This document shows positions 10,786 to 18,468 of a stretch of DNA of 64,000 bases, in pieces. The DNA lies in NCBI RefSeq assembly GCF_000331105.1, contig NC_020054.1, forward strand, positions 3,169,451 through 3,233,450, in the 5' to 3' direction. The DNA comes from Fibrella aestuarina BUZ 2 (lineage in GTDB: Bacteria; Bacteroidota; Bacteroidia; Cytophagales; Spirosomataceae). The number at the start of each line of letters is the position of its first letter. Positions within the stretch are counted from its first letter, which is position 1. Under the pieces are notes generated by a model. The model saw only the letters and a program-made list of their open reading frames with translations, searched no databases and was not told the origin of the DNA. A program made the translations under genes and the position numbers.

Positions 10786-11613
10786 CTACTTAAGCGCGAC
10801 CATTTTTTCGCCCTGTGGTTCTTTGGCACCAACGGGTTTCGAGCCTTGTAGCGACAGGATGTAGCTGGCGACCTGTTGCACCTGCAACGGGTTGAGCTGG
10901 CTCTTCCACGACATCATGCCTTTTTCGGGCACACCTTCGTTGATGGTGTGGTAGACCGCTTTTACCGATCCGCCGTGCAGCCAGTACTCGTCGGTCAGGT
11001 TGGGGCCAACGCCGCCCTGCGCCTGCTGGCCATGACAGGCCACGCATTTTTGCGTAAACAGCACCTTGCCGGCGTCGAGCGATTTGGCGTCACCCACCAG
11101 CTTGACCGTGTTCTCGTTGATCGACCCGGCCACTTTCTGGATGTAGGCCTCACGGGCTACTTCGGCTATCTGTACTTCTTCGGAGTACTCGGCCAGCGAC
11201 GACTGCCCAACCCCCACCACGTGGAAAAGCAGCAGGTAGATGACCGCAAATCCAATGGAGCCGTAGAAGAGACCCATGAACCAGGGCGGCGTGGGGTTGT
11301 CGAGTTCGTGGATGCCGTCGTAGGCGTGTTCCATCACCAGCTCTTTCTCCTGGGCCAGCGGCCGTAACCCCGTAACGTACTGCCAAAAGGTGCGTTTCTC
11401 TGCAGCCTGACCCGCCGGTGCCAGAATGGCCTTGAGCATGATTAGCAGGTAGACGCACAGGAAACCCACCAGCACCATGCCCACCAGTAACGTGATCAGC
11501 GCAATCAGGAGCACCAACTCCTCGCCCGATTCAATGGCCCAGATCGATTTGCCGGGGGCATTGCCGGAGGCGGTGGCCAAACCGGCGTTTACAAACAGTG
11601 TCGAAAAGTACAT
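10786..11613 (-). CDS. ccoP: cbb3 cytochrome c oxidase subunit III, mono-haem
   Basis: 275 aa. Two N-terminal membrane segments, the CcoP-type entry motif HAYDGIHELDNPTPPWFMGLF (here split over ~20 residues), a further membrane helix, then one cytochrome c domain with a CVACH haem site (~residue 191) and GGVGPNLTDEYWLHGG. Classical proteobacterial CcoP has two CXXCH domains; only one is present here, a variant I recall from other Bacteroidota. The protein receives electrons for the CcoNO core. It sits between ccoQ and ccoG with an 11-bp gap to the former. Confidence 0.92.
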   Translation of the reverse strand: MYFSTLFVNAGLATASGNAPGKSIWAIESGEELVLLIALITLLVGMVLVGFLCVYLLIMLKAILAPAGQAAEKRTFWQYVTGLRPLAQEKELVMEHAYDGIHELDNPTPPWFMGLFYGSIGFAVIYLLLFHVVGVGQSSLAEYSEEVQIAEVAREAYIQKVAGSINENTVKLVGDAKSLDAGKVLFTQKCVACHGQQAQGGVGPNLTDEYWLHGGSVKAVYHTINEGVPEKGMMSWKSQLNPLQVQQVASYILSLQGSKPVGAKEPQGEKMVALK

Positions 11614-11624
11614 GGCAGGACGGT

Positions 11625-11795
11625 TTAAGGCAACGTAGAATCATCGAGAGGAAGGCGGCTCATCTGACCCATATGGTTCTTGTCGGCCAGCCAGAGATAG
11701 AGACCCACCAGCAGAAAAAACGCGAAGAAGGTCAGGAAGGAACTGATCATGTAGAGGTCGGCTCCGGGGATTTTTGAGATGAATTGCTTGAACAT
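11625..11795 (-). CDS. ccoQ: CcoQ-like small subunit of cbb3 oxidase
   Basis: A 56-residue ORF starting at ATG 11795 (MFKQFISKIPGADLY) with one membrane helix, SSFLTFFAFFLLVGLYLWLA, then a short polar tail DKNHMGQMSRLPLDD. Size, single helix, and position between ccoNO and ccoP identify it as the CcoQ/FixQ-type subunit, which stabilises the interaction of CcoP with the core. Sequence identity in this family is low, so the call rests mainly on topology and context. The longer antisense-frame reading at 11641-11898 is a shadow. Confidence 0.82.
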   Translation of the reverse strand: MFKQFISKIPGADLYMISSFLTFFAFFLLVGLYLWLADKNHMGQMSRLPLDDSTLP

Positions 11796-11811
11796 AAGAG
11801 CAGGGATGGCT

Positions 11812-11913
11812 AATGACTAATGCACGATGTATAGTGTACAAGGCGCGTTGAGGCACAATGGTGTTTGGTGGGCCCAACTGGCCTTCGCCATTGTCCATCG
11901 TGCATTATTCATT
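11812..11913. repeat. Imperfect inverted repeat between ccoNO and ccoQ
   Basis: Outer arms 11812-11829 and 11896-11913 match at 17 of 18 positions (AATGACTAATGCACGATG against its complement); an inner ACAATGG/CCATTGT pair extends the fold. The right side shares word order with the repeat at 53998-54044 (CATTGTCCAT..TGCATT.TTCAT), suggesting the same dispersed repeat family. Confidence 0.65.
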
Positions 11914-11918
11914 GTACA

Positions 11919-14141
11919 TTATCTACTAGCGGTTTCCATTTTTTTGATGTCGGTGCCGAGGCGTTGCAGGTAGGCGATAAGGGCCACAATCTCCCGGTCG
12001 GGTTGCACCTTGATGCCGTCCTGCGCCAGCCGTTGGCTGATCGTCGTAGCCTGCTTTTGCAGATCGCCGCCCGCCGTCGCGATGGTCTGATCATCGTAGG
12101 GCACGCCCACCTTGCGCAGGGCGCTCATCTTGGCGCTCGTCTTGTCGGTGTCGAGTTTGCGCTCCAGCAGCCAGGCATAGGCGGGCATAATCGAACCGGG
12201 CGACATCGAGCCGGGGTCACGCATGTGGTAGTAGTGCCACGAGTCGGGGTATTTGCCGCCTTCGCGTTGCAGGTCGGGGCCGGTGCGCTTGCTCCCCCAC
12301 AGGAACGGGTGGTCGTAGACATATTCGCCCGCTTTGGAGTATTCACCATAGCGCTCGGTTTCCGACCGGAACGGCCGTACCATCTGGCTGTGGCAGCCTA
12401 CGCAGCCTTCGCGGATGTAGAGGTCGCGGCCTTCCAGCTCCAGGGCCGTGTAGGGTTGGACGGCGGCAATCGTGGGTACGTTGCTGCGTACCATGAAGGT
12501 CGGAATGAGCTCAACCAGCGAGCCAATCAGGATCATCACCAGCGAGCCGATCAGCAGCGGAATGGGCTTGCGCTCAAACCAGCGGTGCCAGAACGTATCG
12601 CCACCCGTGGCCACGAAGGTTTTGGCCAGCGCCGGGGCTTCGGCGGGTTCGTTGGCGGTCAGCGAGCCAGCGGCCATCGTTTTGAAGAGGTTGTAGGCCA
12701 TCAGGATAGCCCCCGCCAGGTACAGGGTGCCGCCAATAGCCCGCATCTGATGCATAGGCAGCAGGCGCAGCGTGGTTTCGAGGAAGTTGCCGTAATGCAG
12801 CGTGCCTTCGGGTGTAAACTCTTTCCACATCATCCCCTGCGTGAACCCCGAGATATACATCGGGATGGCGTAGAACAGAATGCCCAACGTACCCAGCCAG
12901 AAGTGGACGCTCATCAGCTTGGGCGAGAACAGAGGCGTGTGGTAGAGGCGCGGCATGAGCCAGTAAAGCATGGCAAACGTCAGGAAGCCGTTCCAGCCTA
13001 GGGCGCCCACGTGCACGTGCGCCACGATCCAGTCGGTGAAGTGGGCAATGGCGTTGACGTTCTTGAGCGACAGCATCGGGCCTTCAAACGTCGCCATGCC
13101 GTAGGCCGTCAGGCCCACCACCATAAACTTGAGAATGGTGTCTTCGCGCACTTTGTCCCAGGCACCGCGCAGCGTGAGCAGGCCGTTGATCATACCGCCC
13201 CACGACGGCGCGATGAGCATGATCGAGAACACCACCCCCAGCGACTGCGCCCAGTCGGGCAGCGAGGTGTAGAGCAGGTGGTGCGGACCGGCCCAGATGT
13301 AAATGAAAATCAGGGCCCAGAAGTGCAGAATCGACAGCCGATAGGAGTACACGGGGCGGTTAGCCATCTTGGGCAGGAAGTAATACATCATACCCAGATA
13401 CGGCGTGGTCAGGAAGAAGGCTACGGCATTGTGGCCATACCACCACTGCACGAGGGCATCCTGCACCCCAGCATAGAGCGAATAGCTTTTGAGGAAGCTG
13501 ACGGGGATCGCCATCGAGTTGACGATGTGCAGCACGGCCACCGTCACGAACGTGGCGATGTAAAACCAGATGGCTACATAGAGGTGCCGTTCGCGCCGTT
13601 TGAAAATCGTCCCGAACATATTCACCCCGAAAACAACCCAGATCAGCGTAATGGCGATGTCGATAGGCCATTCGAGTTCGGCGTATTCTTTCGAGCTGGT
13701 AATGCCAAAGGGTAGCGTCGCCACGGCCGACAGGATAATCAGCTGCCAGCCCCAGAAGTGCACCCGGCTCAGCAGATCGGAAAACATCCGGGCCTTGCAA
13801 AGCCGCTGAAGCGAGTAGTACACGCCCATGAAAATGGCGTTGCCCACAAAGGCAAAAATGACGGCGTTGGTGTGGAGCGGCCGGATGCGCCCAAACGTGG
13901 TTTCGGGGGTGTTCAGGTTGGCGACCGGGGCAAACAGCTGGGTGGCGGCAATCACCCCCACGAGCATCCCGATAACCCCCCAGATGATGGTCGCTACGCC
14001 AAAATCACGCACAATGCGGTTGTCGTAGGTAAACTGCTCAGCGGGGAGCTGGCTGATGGGGGGCTGATAACCCGGCGGCTGCCCAAGGGTTTCGCGGTCC
14101 GACGAAACCAAGGTAACGGGGGTGTTTGATACAGTAGACAT
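11919..14141 (-). CDS. ccoNO: Fused cbb3 oxidase subunits I and II (CcoN-CcoO)
   Basis: 740 aa from ATG 14141. The first ~480 residues are the 12-helix haem-copper oxidase core: RPLHTNAVIFAFVGNAIFMG (haem b ligand), WWYGHNAVAFFL (CuB ligand and cross-linked Tyr region), AGPHHLLYT, and HVHVGALGWNGF (haem ligands). After a linker, a new helix (PLLIGSLVMILIGSLVELIP) begins the CcoO mono-haem cytochrome c with CVGCH (~residue 580) and MVRPFRSETERYGEYS. The N-O fusion is typical of Bacteroidota. The enzyme reduces oxygen at low concentrations and pumps protons. It is the second gene after ccoS, 24 bp downstream. Confidence 0.96.
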   Translation of the reverse strand: MSTVSNTPVTLVSSDRETLGQPPGYQPPISQLPAEQFTYDNRIVRDFGVATIIWGVIGMLVGVIAATQLFAPVANLNTPETTFGRIRPLHTNAVIFAFVGNAIFMGVYYSLQRLCKARMFSDLLSRVHFWGWQLIILSAVATLPFGITSSKEYAELEWPIDIAITLIWVVFGVNMFGTIFKRRERHLYVAIWFYIATFVTVAVLHIVNSMAIPVSFLKSYSLYAGVQDALVQWWYGHNAVAFFLTTPYLGMMYYFLPKMANRPVYSYRLSILHFWALIFIYIWAGPHHLLYTSLPDWAQSLGVVFSIMLIAPSWGGMINGLLTLRGAWDKVREDTILKFMVVGLTAYGMATFEGPMLSLKNVNAIAHFTDWIVAHVHVGALGWNGFLTFAMLYWLMPRLYHTPLFSPKLMSVHFWLGTLGILFYAIPMYISGFTQGMMWKEFTPEGTLHYGNFLETTLRLLPMHQMRAIGGTLYLAGAILMAYNLFKTMAAGSLTANEPAEAPALAKTFVATGGDTFWHRWFERKPIPLLIGSLVMILIGSLVELIPTFMVRSNVPTIAAVQPYTALELEGRDLYIREGCVGCHSQMVRPFRSETERYGEYSKAGEYVYDHPFLWGSKRTGPDLQREGGKYPDSWHYYHMRDPGSMSPGSIMPAYAWLLERKLDTDKTSAKMSALRKVGVPYDDQTIATAGGDLQKQATTISQRLAQDGIKVQPDREIVALIAYLQRLGTDIKKMETASR

Positions 14142-14165
14142 AAGCAACGAAACGGAGGTTAGTAA

Positions 14166-14342
14166 TTAAGCAGGATCGGTTGGCGGCGGGCTGAGCGTAG
14201 CGGTGTCGTCGTCGAACAGCATGCGCAGGGAAGGGGTGTAGAGGTCGTCGTGCTGGCCGGTTCGCATCGACCAGATGAACGCGCCCAGAAAACCCAGGGC
14301 CATAACGAGACTGACGCCGATCATAAAAAAGAGGATAGCCAT
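14166..14342 (-). CDS. ccoS: CcoS family cbb3 oxidase maturation protein
   Basis: 58 aa from ATG 14342: MAILFFMIGVSLVMALGFLG then AFIWSMRTGQHDDLYTP. One membrane helix followed by the conserved FxWSxxxGQxDDLxTP segment identifies CcoS, which is required for insertion of haem or copper cofactors into cbb3 oxidase. It is the first gene of the minus-strand oxidase run. Its upstream gap to 14538 holds the Fnr-like boxes described separately. Confidence 0.92.
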   Translation of the reverse strand: MAILFFMIGVSLVMALGFLGAFIWSMRTGQHDDLYTPSLRMLFDDDTATLSPPPTDPA

Positions 14343-14415
14343 ACGCAGGGAGGTTTAACACCCCAAAAGTGAGTGGCTGTCGGTCGGGCACCGATGAGTT
14401 CGGTCAGGTAGCTGC

Positions 14416-14455
14416 CTGATAAAATTCAGCCGCCTGAAAAGCTGATAAGTATCAG
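14416..14455. promoter_or_regulatory. Two Fnr/Crp-like palindromic boxes upstream of ccoS and of the 14539 gene
   Basis: CTGATAAGTATCAG at 14442-14455 contains TGAT-AAGT-ATCA, matching the core of an Fnr box (TTGAT-N4-ATCAA). CTGATAAAATTCAG at 14416-14429 is a second, one-mismatch copy 26 bp away. Both lie in the divergent gap between ccoS and 14539. A TACTTTTA (-7-like) sequence at 14500-14507 could serve the plus-strand gene. Regulator not in the window; assignment is inference. Confidence 0.5.
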
Positions 14456-14538
14456 TTTCGGAGCTGACGGCCGTCAGGTAGCCGGGCAGGGGGAAGGGCT
14501 ACTTTTACGTACCGAAACACCCCTATGTCCAGTACACT

Positions 14539-14949
14539 ATGCAACTCGTTGCCATCACCCCAACTCTCGACGAGGCACTGCCCACCCTGCTCACCTGCCG
14601 CACTCAGAACCAGCACTGGGCGGCTACGCTACGCCACAACGAAGCGGAGATCGACGGGCTGCTGAGCCTGTTCGATGACCTGAAAGACCGGCCTAATCCG
14701 CAGGGACTACACCACCGGCTGATGAGCTACTATACGAGCCTGAGCCGGCTGAAAAACCGGATCGATCAGCTCCGCGAGCTTTACCTGTGTGGCTGCACCA
14801 CCTGTGGCAGCGCGCCCTGCCAGGACCCGAAGTATAATCGCTATCAGGCGCTCACCGGTACGTTCGCCCAGTTGGGTGACGAGCTGACCCGCCTCCGCGA
14901 AATCTGCTACCAGTTTCTGTCGGGGCTGGTGAGGCTGAATTTGATTTAA
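14539..14949 (+). CDS. Uncharacterised Cys-containing helical protein
   Basis: 136 aa, not recognised. Mostly helical and soluble: LRHNEAEIDGLLSLFDDLKD and LTRLREICYQFLSGLVRL look like amphipathic helices flanking a cysteine cluster CGCTTCGSAPC (C-x-C-x2-C-x4-C, residues ~84-94). The cluster could bind a metal or be redox active. It is divergent from ccoS and shares the intergenic gap with Fnr-like boxes, so a link to the microaerobic regulon is plausible but unproven. The truncated haemoglobin gene follows on the same strand after ~120 bp. Confidence 0.7.
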   Translation: MQLVAITPTLDEALPTLLTCRTQNQHWAATLRHNEAEIDGLLSLFDDLKDRPNPQGLHHRLMSYYTSLSRLKNRIDQLRELYLCGCTTCGSAPCQDPKYNRYQALTGTFAQLGDELTRLREICYQFLSGLVRLNLI

Positions 14950-15066
14950 CCCCGTCGCGGGTTTGAACCGGACGGGGCCGGATGTCGATTACTAGAGCAG
15001 GCGGTGGCGATGGCCCCGCCGGTCAACATCCGTCCAATCCGTTTCTGGCCCCGCGCCACGTACCGC

Positions 15067-15468
15067 ATGCATACACCCCTTCGCGACATCGAAACCGAAG
15101 CTGACATTGCTTACTTTCTGGACCGTTTTTACGCCCGCGTGCGGCAGAATCCGGAGCTGGGTTACCTCTTCGACGGGGTAGCGCAGGTCGATTGGCCCAC
15201 CCACCTGCCCAAAATCCAGGCGTTCTGGTCGAGCCTGCTGCTGGGCACCAACAGCTATCAGGGGCAACCCATGCGCCCCCATTTCGAACTGGCGCAAAAA
15301 GCACCCATCCGGCCCGGCCACTTCGACCAATGGCTGGCCTTGTTCAGCCAGACCCTGGCCGAGTGTTTTGCGGGCGAGCGCGCCAACGAAGCCTGCCTGC
15401 GTGCTCAGTCGATTGCGGCCGTCATGCAAAGCCGCCTGCACCTGACAGGGTTGCTTCAGACGGAGTAA
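15067..15468 (+). CDS. Group III truncated haemoglobin
   Basis: 133 aa from ATG 15067 (MHTPLRDIETEADIAYFLD); the frame opens at 15004 but the extra 21 residues are not family-like. The pattern matches group III (Ctb-type) globins: DIETEADIAYFLDRFYARV, WPTHLPKIQAFWSSLLLGT, then PMRPHFELAQKAPIRPGHF with the candidate proximal His, and a final helix with RAQSIAAVMQSRL. Such globins bind oxygen or nitric oxide and are often microaerobically expressed, in keeping with its place between cbb3 oxidase genes and a desaturase. Cytoplasmic. Confidence 0.9.
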   Translation: MHTPLRDIETEADIAYFLDRFYARVRQNPELGYLFDGVAQVDWPTHLPKIQAFWSSLLLGTNSYQGQPMRPHFELAQKAPIRPGHFDQWLALFSQTLAECFAGERANEACLRAQSIAAVMQSRLHLTGLLQTE

Positions 15469-15507
15469 AGGGCTGTCAATCAAGTCTATTTCATCGTTCA
15501 CTACCCA

Positions 15508-16257
15508 ATGGTTATTCCCATTTTCTTCCTGGCGCACTGGTACTCCTCGGTACTGATGCAAACGTTTTTTCTCCACCGCTACGCCGCCCACCAGATGTTC
15601 ACCATGAGCAAAGGCTGGGAGAAATTCTTCTACACGCTCACGTTCATTACGCAGGGGTCGTCGTTTCTGAGCCCGCGCGCTTATGGCATCATGCACCGCC
15701 TGCACCACGCACATGCCGACACCGAGCACGACCCGCATTCGCCGGACTTCTCCAAAAACCTGTTCGACATGATGTGGAAGACCCGCACCTACTACAACGA
15801 CATCGTGAACAACCGCGACCAGATTCCGGCCAAGTTCAAAAAGAACGTACCCAACTGGGCGTTTATGGAATGGCTCGGCGACCGGTGGTTGGTGCGCCTG
15901 GGCTGGGTGGCGGTATATACGCTCATCTACGTGGTCTTTTCACCCTCGCCCTGGTGGTTTTTGCTATTGCCCGTCCATTTCCTGATGGGGCCGGTACACG
16001 GAGCCATCATCAATTGGTATGCCCACCGCTACGGCTACACCAATTTTGTCGTTAACGACACGGCGAAAAATCTGCTGCCGTTCGATTTTCTGATGATGGG
16101 CGAATCGTACCACAACAACCACCATAAATGGGGGGGGCGGGTCAACTTCGGCGGGTTTCGCTGGCATGAACTCGATCCGGCCTACCCGCTGATTCGGCTG
16201 CTCAACAAGGCTGGCGTGATTCGGGTACGTTGGGGCCGCGACGAAGCGTATATGTAA
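15508..16257 (+). CDS. Acyl-CoA / fatty-acid desaturase
   Basis: 249 aa membrane-bound di-iron desaturase. The three histidine boxes are present: HRYAAH (~residue 23), HRLHHAH (~63) and ESYHNNHH (~196-203), with hydrophobic segments between. Members introduce a delta-9 type double bond using oxygen and electrons from a ferredoxin or cytochrome. It begins 39 bp after the globin stop and may be co-transcribed with it; the globin could supply or buffer oxygen for this oxygen-requiring enzyme, which is inference. The N-terminus is short relative to many homologues. Confidence 0.93.
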   Translation: MVIPIFFLAHWYSSVLMQTFFLHRYAAHQMFTMSKGWEKFFYTLTFITQGSSFLSPRAYGIMHRLHHAHADTEHDPHSPDFSKNLFDMMWKTRTYYNDIVNNRDQIPAKFKKNVPNWAFMEWLGDRWLVRLGWVAVYTLIYVVFSPSPWWFLLLPVHFLMGPVHGAIINWYAHRYGYTNFVVNDTAKNLLPFDFLMMGESYHNNHHKWGGRVNFGGFRWHELDPAYPLIRLLNKAGVIRVRWGRDEAYM

Positions 16258-16312
16258 GCCCGTTATCCTGATGTTAACCAGTCGGAGGCGGGCTAAAAAT
16301 CAAGGTTTGGGC

Positions 16313-16324
16313 TGATGGCTATCA
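16313..16324. promoter_or_regulatory. Fnr-like box TGAT-N4-ATCA upstream of 16405
   Basis: TGATGGCTATCA is an exact TGAT-N4-ATCA palindrome core. Taking TATCTTCA at 16348-16355 as the -7 element, the box centre would be about 41.5 bp upstream of the start of transcription, the class II Fnr position. Both assignments are inferred from sequence only. Confidence 0.45.
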
Positions 16325-16404
16325 TACTTTTTGGTTAGTAATAGCCGTATCTTCACCCATAAATCCCAAGCATCTATGTAAGTGGGCCCAATCGCCTTTT
16401 TGTG

Positions 16405-16740
16405 ATGGAAGTCAACACACTATCGCCACCCGCCGTTCCGGTCAAGAAAGCCGTACTCCTCTGCTTTCTGCCGCCCGCTACCTCGCGGGAAGCCGTTCAG
16501 GAACGCACCTTCATGACAACGTTCAGTCAGGGGTTACAGCAGCGCCTGCCCGATCTGGTGCGGGTGCTCAACGTCGACCAAATGGCCCATCCTGACGTGG
16601 TAAGCAGCTTCAACCTGACCCAACTGCCTGCCCTGGTACTGGTGCACCATGGCGTCGAACGCTGGCGGCAGGAGGGGGTTCGGGCCTGGGAAGAACGCAC
16701 CTTACTGCCGCACCTGCTGGAGCGGATCAAAGAACTTTGA
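16405..16740 (+). CDS. Thioredoxin-fold protein without CXXC
   Basis: 111 aa from ATG 16405 (a GTG three bases earlier is possible). The order AVLLCFLPPATSREAV, LVRVLNVDQMAHPDVVSSF, then NLTQLPALVLVHHGVERWRQ follows the thioredoxin fold with a cis-Pro-like LPALVL turn, but the active-site CXXC is replaced by the region around a single Cys. It cannot act as a dithiol oxidoreductase in the usual way and may be a scaffold or chaperone-like relative. It sits among microaerobic genes behind an Fnr-like box. Closed by a terminator 25 bp downstream. Confidence 0.65.
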   Translation: MEVNTLSPPAVPVKKAVLLCFLPPATSREAVQERTFMTTFSQGLQQRLPDLVRVLNVDQMAHPDVVSSFNLTQLPALVLVHHGVERWRQEGVRAWEERTLLPHLLERIKEL

Positions 16741-16764
16741 GTATCGGTAAATAGGGGAGTGCAG

Positions 16765-16807
16765 ATCCCGGTGTGCCATAGGGGTTAGGCGCATCGGGAT
16801 TTTTTTG
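16765..16807 (+). terminator. Terminator after the thioredoxin-fold gene
   Basis: Arms 16765-16777 and 16788-16800 (ATCCCG...CGGGAT, 11 of 13 paired) followed by a T run. Confidence 0.85.
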
Positions 16808-16857
16808 TGGTTGGGTTTGCCAGGAATAGCGTGAGTTGGAGCGCCTTACTGATAGCA

Positions 16858-16905
16858 TAAACAGGACTGCCGCACAGTTGAAGACCCGTGCGACAGTCCT
16901 GTTTA
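16858..16905. terminator. Inverted repeat downstream of hemN
   Basis: Arms 16858-16875 and 16888-16905 match at 17 of 18 positions with a 12-base loop. It ends 17 bp before the hemN stop on the minus strand and, with the preceding terminator, separates the two convergent genes. Confidence 0.75.
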
Positions 16906-16922
16906 TCAATAACTTAGCGTAT

Positions 16923-18314
16923 TTATACCGTCTGCGAAAAGAGACGTTCGGTGCGTTGGCTGCGGGCGAGGTGGCGGTCAAACACCATGCAAATGTTGCG
17001 CAGAAAAGGGCGGCCTTCGGGCGTTACCCATAAGTGAGTTTCGTCGAAATCGATCAGGCCGTCGGCGCGAAACTCACTCAATTGCATCAGCAACTGGGTA
17101 CGTTCGCCAACCGACAGCTCATTCGTAGCCCAGACGGTGCCAAACCGACACATGATGTCGAGGATTTGCTGCCGTACCTGGCTGTCTTCGTCGGTCAGCA
17201 AATGGCCGCGGTTAATGGGAAACTGCCCGGCCAGTACGCGCTCCTGATACCTGCGCAAGTCTTTGTCGTTCTGCATAAACGCCGTGCCGATGTCGCTGAT
17301 GGCCGACACGCCCAGCCCGATCAGCATGTCGGTACGGGTGGTGGTGTAGCCCATGAAATTGCGGTGCAGCGTTCCGTTTTGCAGCGCCACGTGCAGCGAA
17401 TCGTGGGGAAGCGCAAAATGATCCATGCCGATCTCAACGTACCCAGCCGCGAGCAGCAATTCACGCCCGATTTCGTAGAGTTCGCGTTTGGCCTCGCCCG
17501 TAGGCAGGTCGGCGTCCTGAAAACCCCGCTGCCCAAAGGCCCCGCTGCTGTTTCCGATCCAGGGCACGTGGGCATACGAATAAAAGGCGATGCGGTCGGG
17601 GCGCAGCGTCAGGGTCTGGGCAACCGTCTGCCGGATAGAGTCGGGTCGTTGAAAGGGTAACCCAAACACCAGATCGTGGCTGATCGACGTGTAGCCGATG
17701 GCGCGGGCCTCCTCGGTAACGCGGCGCACATTCTCGAACGGCTGCACGCGGTGAATGGCCCGCTGCACCACGGGGTCGTAGTCCTGCACGCCGAAACTAA
17801 CCCGCCGACAGCCCCCGTCGAAGAGCGTTTGCAGGTGCGCGGCGGTCGTGTTGTTGGGGTGACCTTCCCACCCAAAATCGGGCCCACCACTCGATGACGC
17901 TTCTACCGGATCGGCCAGCTCAAAGAGGCCCGTCAGCAGCCGTTGGAGTTCCTGCGGCGAGAAGAAACTGGGTGTACCGCCACCAAAGTGTAGTTCGGCA
18001 AGGCGCGGGCGTTCGGGGAGCCAGTCGCAGTAGAGCGCCCACTCAGCCAGCAGGGCGTCGATGTACGGCTTCTCAACGGCGTGGTTGCGGGTGATGTGCT
18101 TATGGCAGGCACAAAACGTACAGAGGCTTTCGCAGTACGGCAGGTGAATATACAGGCTGATCCCGTCGGCGTAATTGTCCATGGCAAAGGCCGTGGTGAG
18201 CCGATCCTGCCAGACCGTATGGTCAAAAGCGGCTGTGTTCCAGAAGGGTACGGTCGGGTAGCTGGTGTAGCGAGGACCAGGTACGTTGTATTTGGCGATG
18301 AGCGCGTTATGCAT
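16923..18314 (-). CDS. hemN: Oxygen-independent coproporphyrinogen III dehydrogenase
   Basis: 463 aa from ATG 18314 (MHNALIAKYNVPGPRYTSYP); the frame runs 24 codons further upstream but the family start YNVPGPRYTSYP fixes this Met. Radical SAM motif CESLCTFCACHKH (C-x3-C-x2-C plus the fourth HemN Cys) at residues ~60-70, glycine-rich ELHFGGGTPSFFS, and the C-terminal HemN domain with MGYTTTRTDMLIGLGVSAI. It converts coproporphyrinogen III to protoporphyrinogen IX without oxygen, which fits haem supply for cbb3 oxidase at low oxygen. Divergent from ccoI across a gap containing a CTGA-N6-TCAG box. Confidence 0.95.
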   Translation of the reverse strand: MHNALIAKYNVPGPRYTSYPTVPFWNTAAFDHTVWQDRLTTAFAMDNYADGISLYIHLPYCESLCTFCACHKHITRNHAVEKPYIDALLAEWALYCDWLPERPRLAELHFGGGTPSFFSPQELQRLLTGLFELADPVEASSSGGPDFGWEGHPNNTTAAHLQTLFDGGCRRVSFGVQDYDPVVQRAIHRVQPFENVRRVTEEARAIGYTSISHDLVFGLPFQRPDSIRQTVAQTLTLRPDRIAFYSYAHVPWIGNSSGAFGQRGFQDADLPTGEAKRELYEIGRELLLAAGYVEIGMDHFALPHDSLHVALQNGTLHRNFMGYTTTRTDMLIGLGVSAISDIGTAFMQNDKDLRRYQERVLAGQFPINRGHLLTDEDSQVRQQILDIMCRFGTVWATNELSVGERTQLLMQLSEFRADGLIDFDETHLWVTPEGRPFLRNICMVFDRHLARSQRTERLFSQTV

Positions 18315-18409
18315 GGAAAAGCCCGCCCCAGGTACGTTGTCAGGCCGCAGGATCAGACAAAAATCGCGGGGCGGGCGGGTCGTCAACCCAACGCCAATCA
18401 GCCGCCGGG

Positions 18410-18423
18410 CTGATCTTCGTCAG
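18410..18423. promoter_or_regulatory. CTGA-N6-TCAG box between hemN and ccoI
   Basis: CTGATCTTCGTCAG has the same outer arms and TGAT left half as the box upstream of ccoS; the right half (GTCA) has one mismatch to ATCA. It lies between the divergent hemN and copper-ATPase genes, both plausible targets of an oxygen-responsive regulator. Confidence 0.4.
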
Positions 18424-18468
18424 GTTTTGGTGGGGGCGGGGCGATCAATTTTGACCAAACGATTCAGG

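Noticed and set aside
11641-11898. 85-codon minus-strand ORF between ccoP and ccoNO
   Set aside because: Different frame from the CcoQ-like ORF at 11625-11795, which has the expected membrane helix and position.
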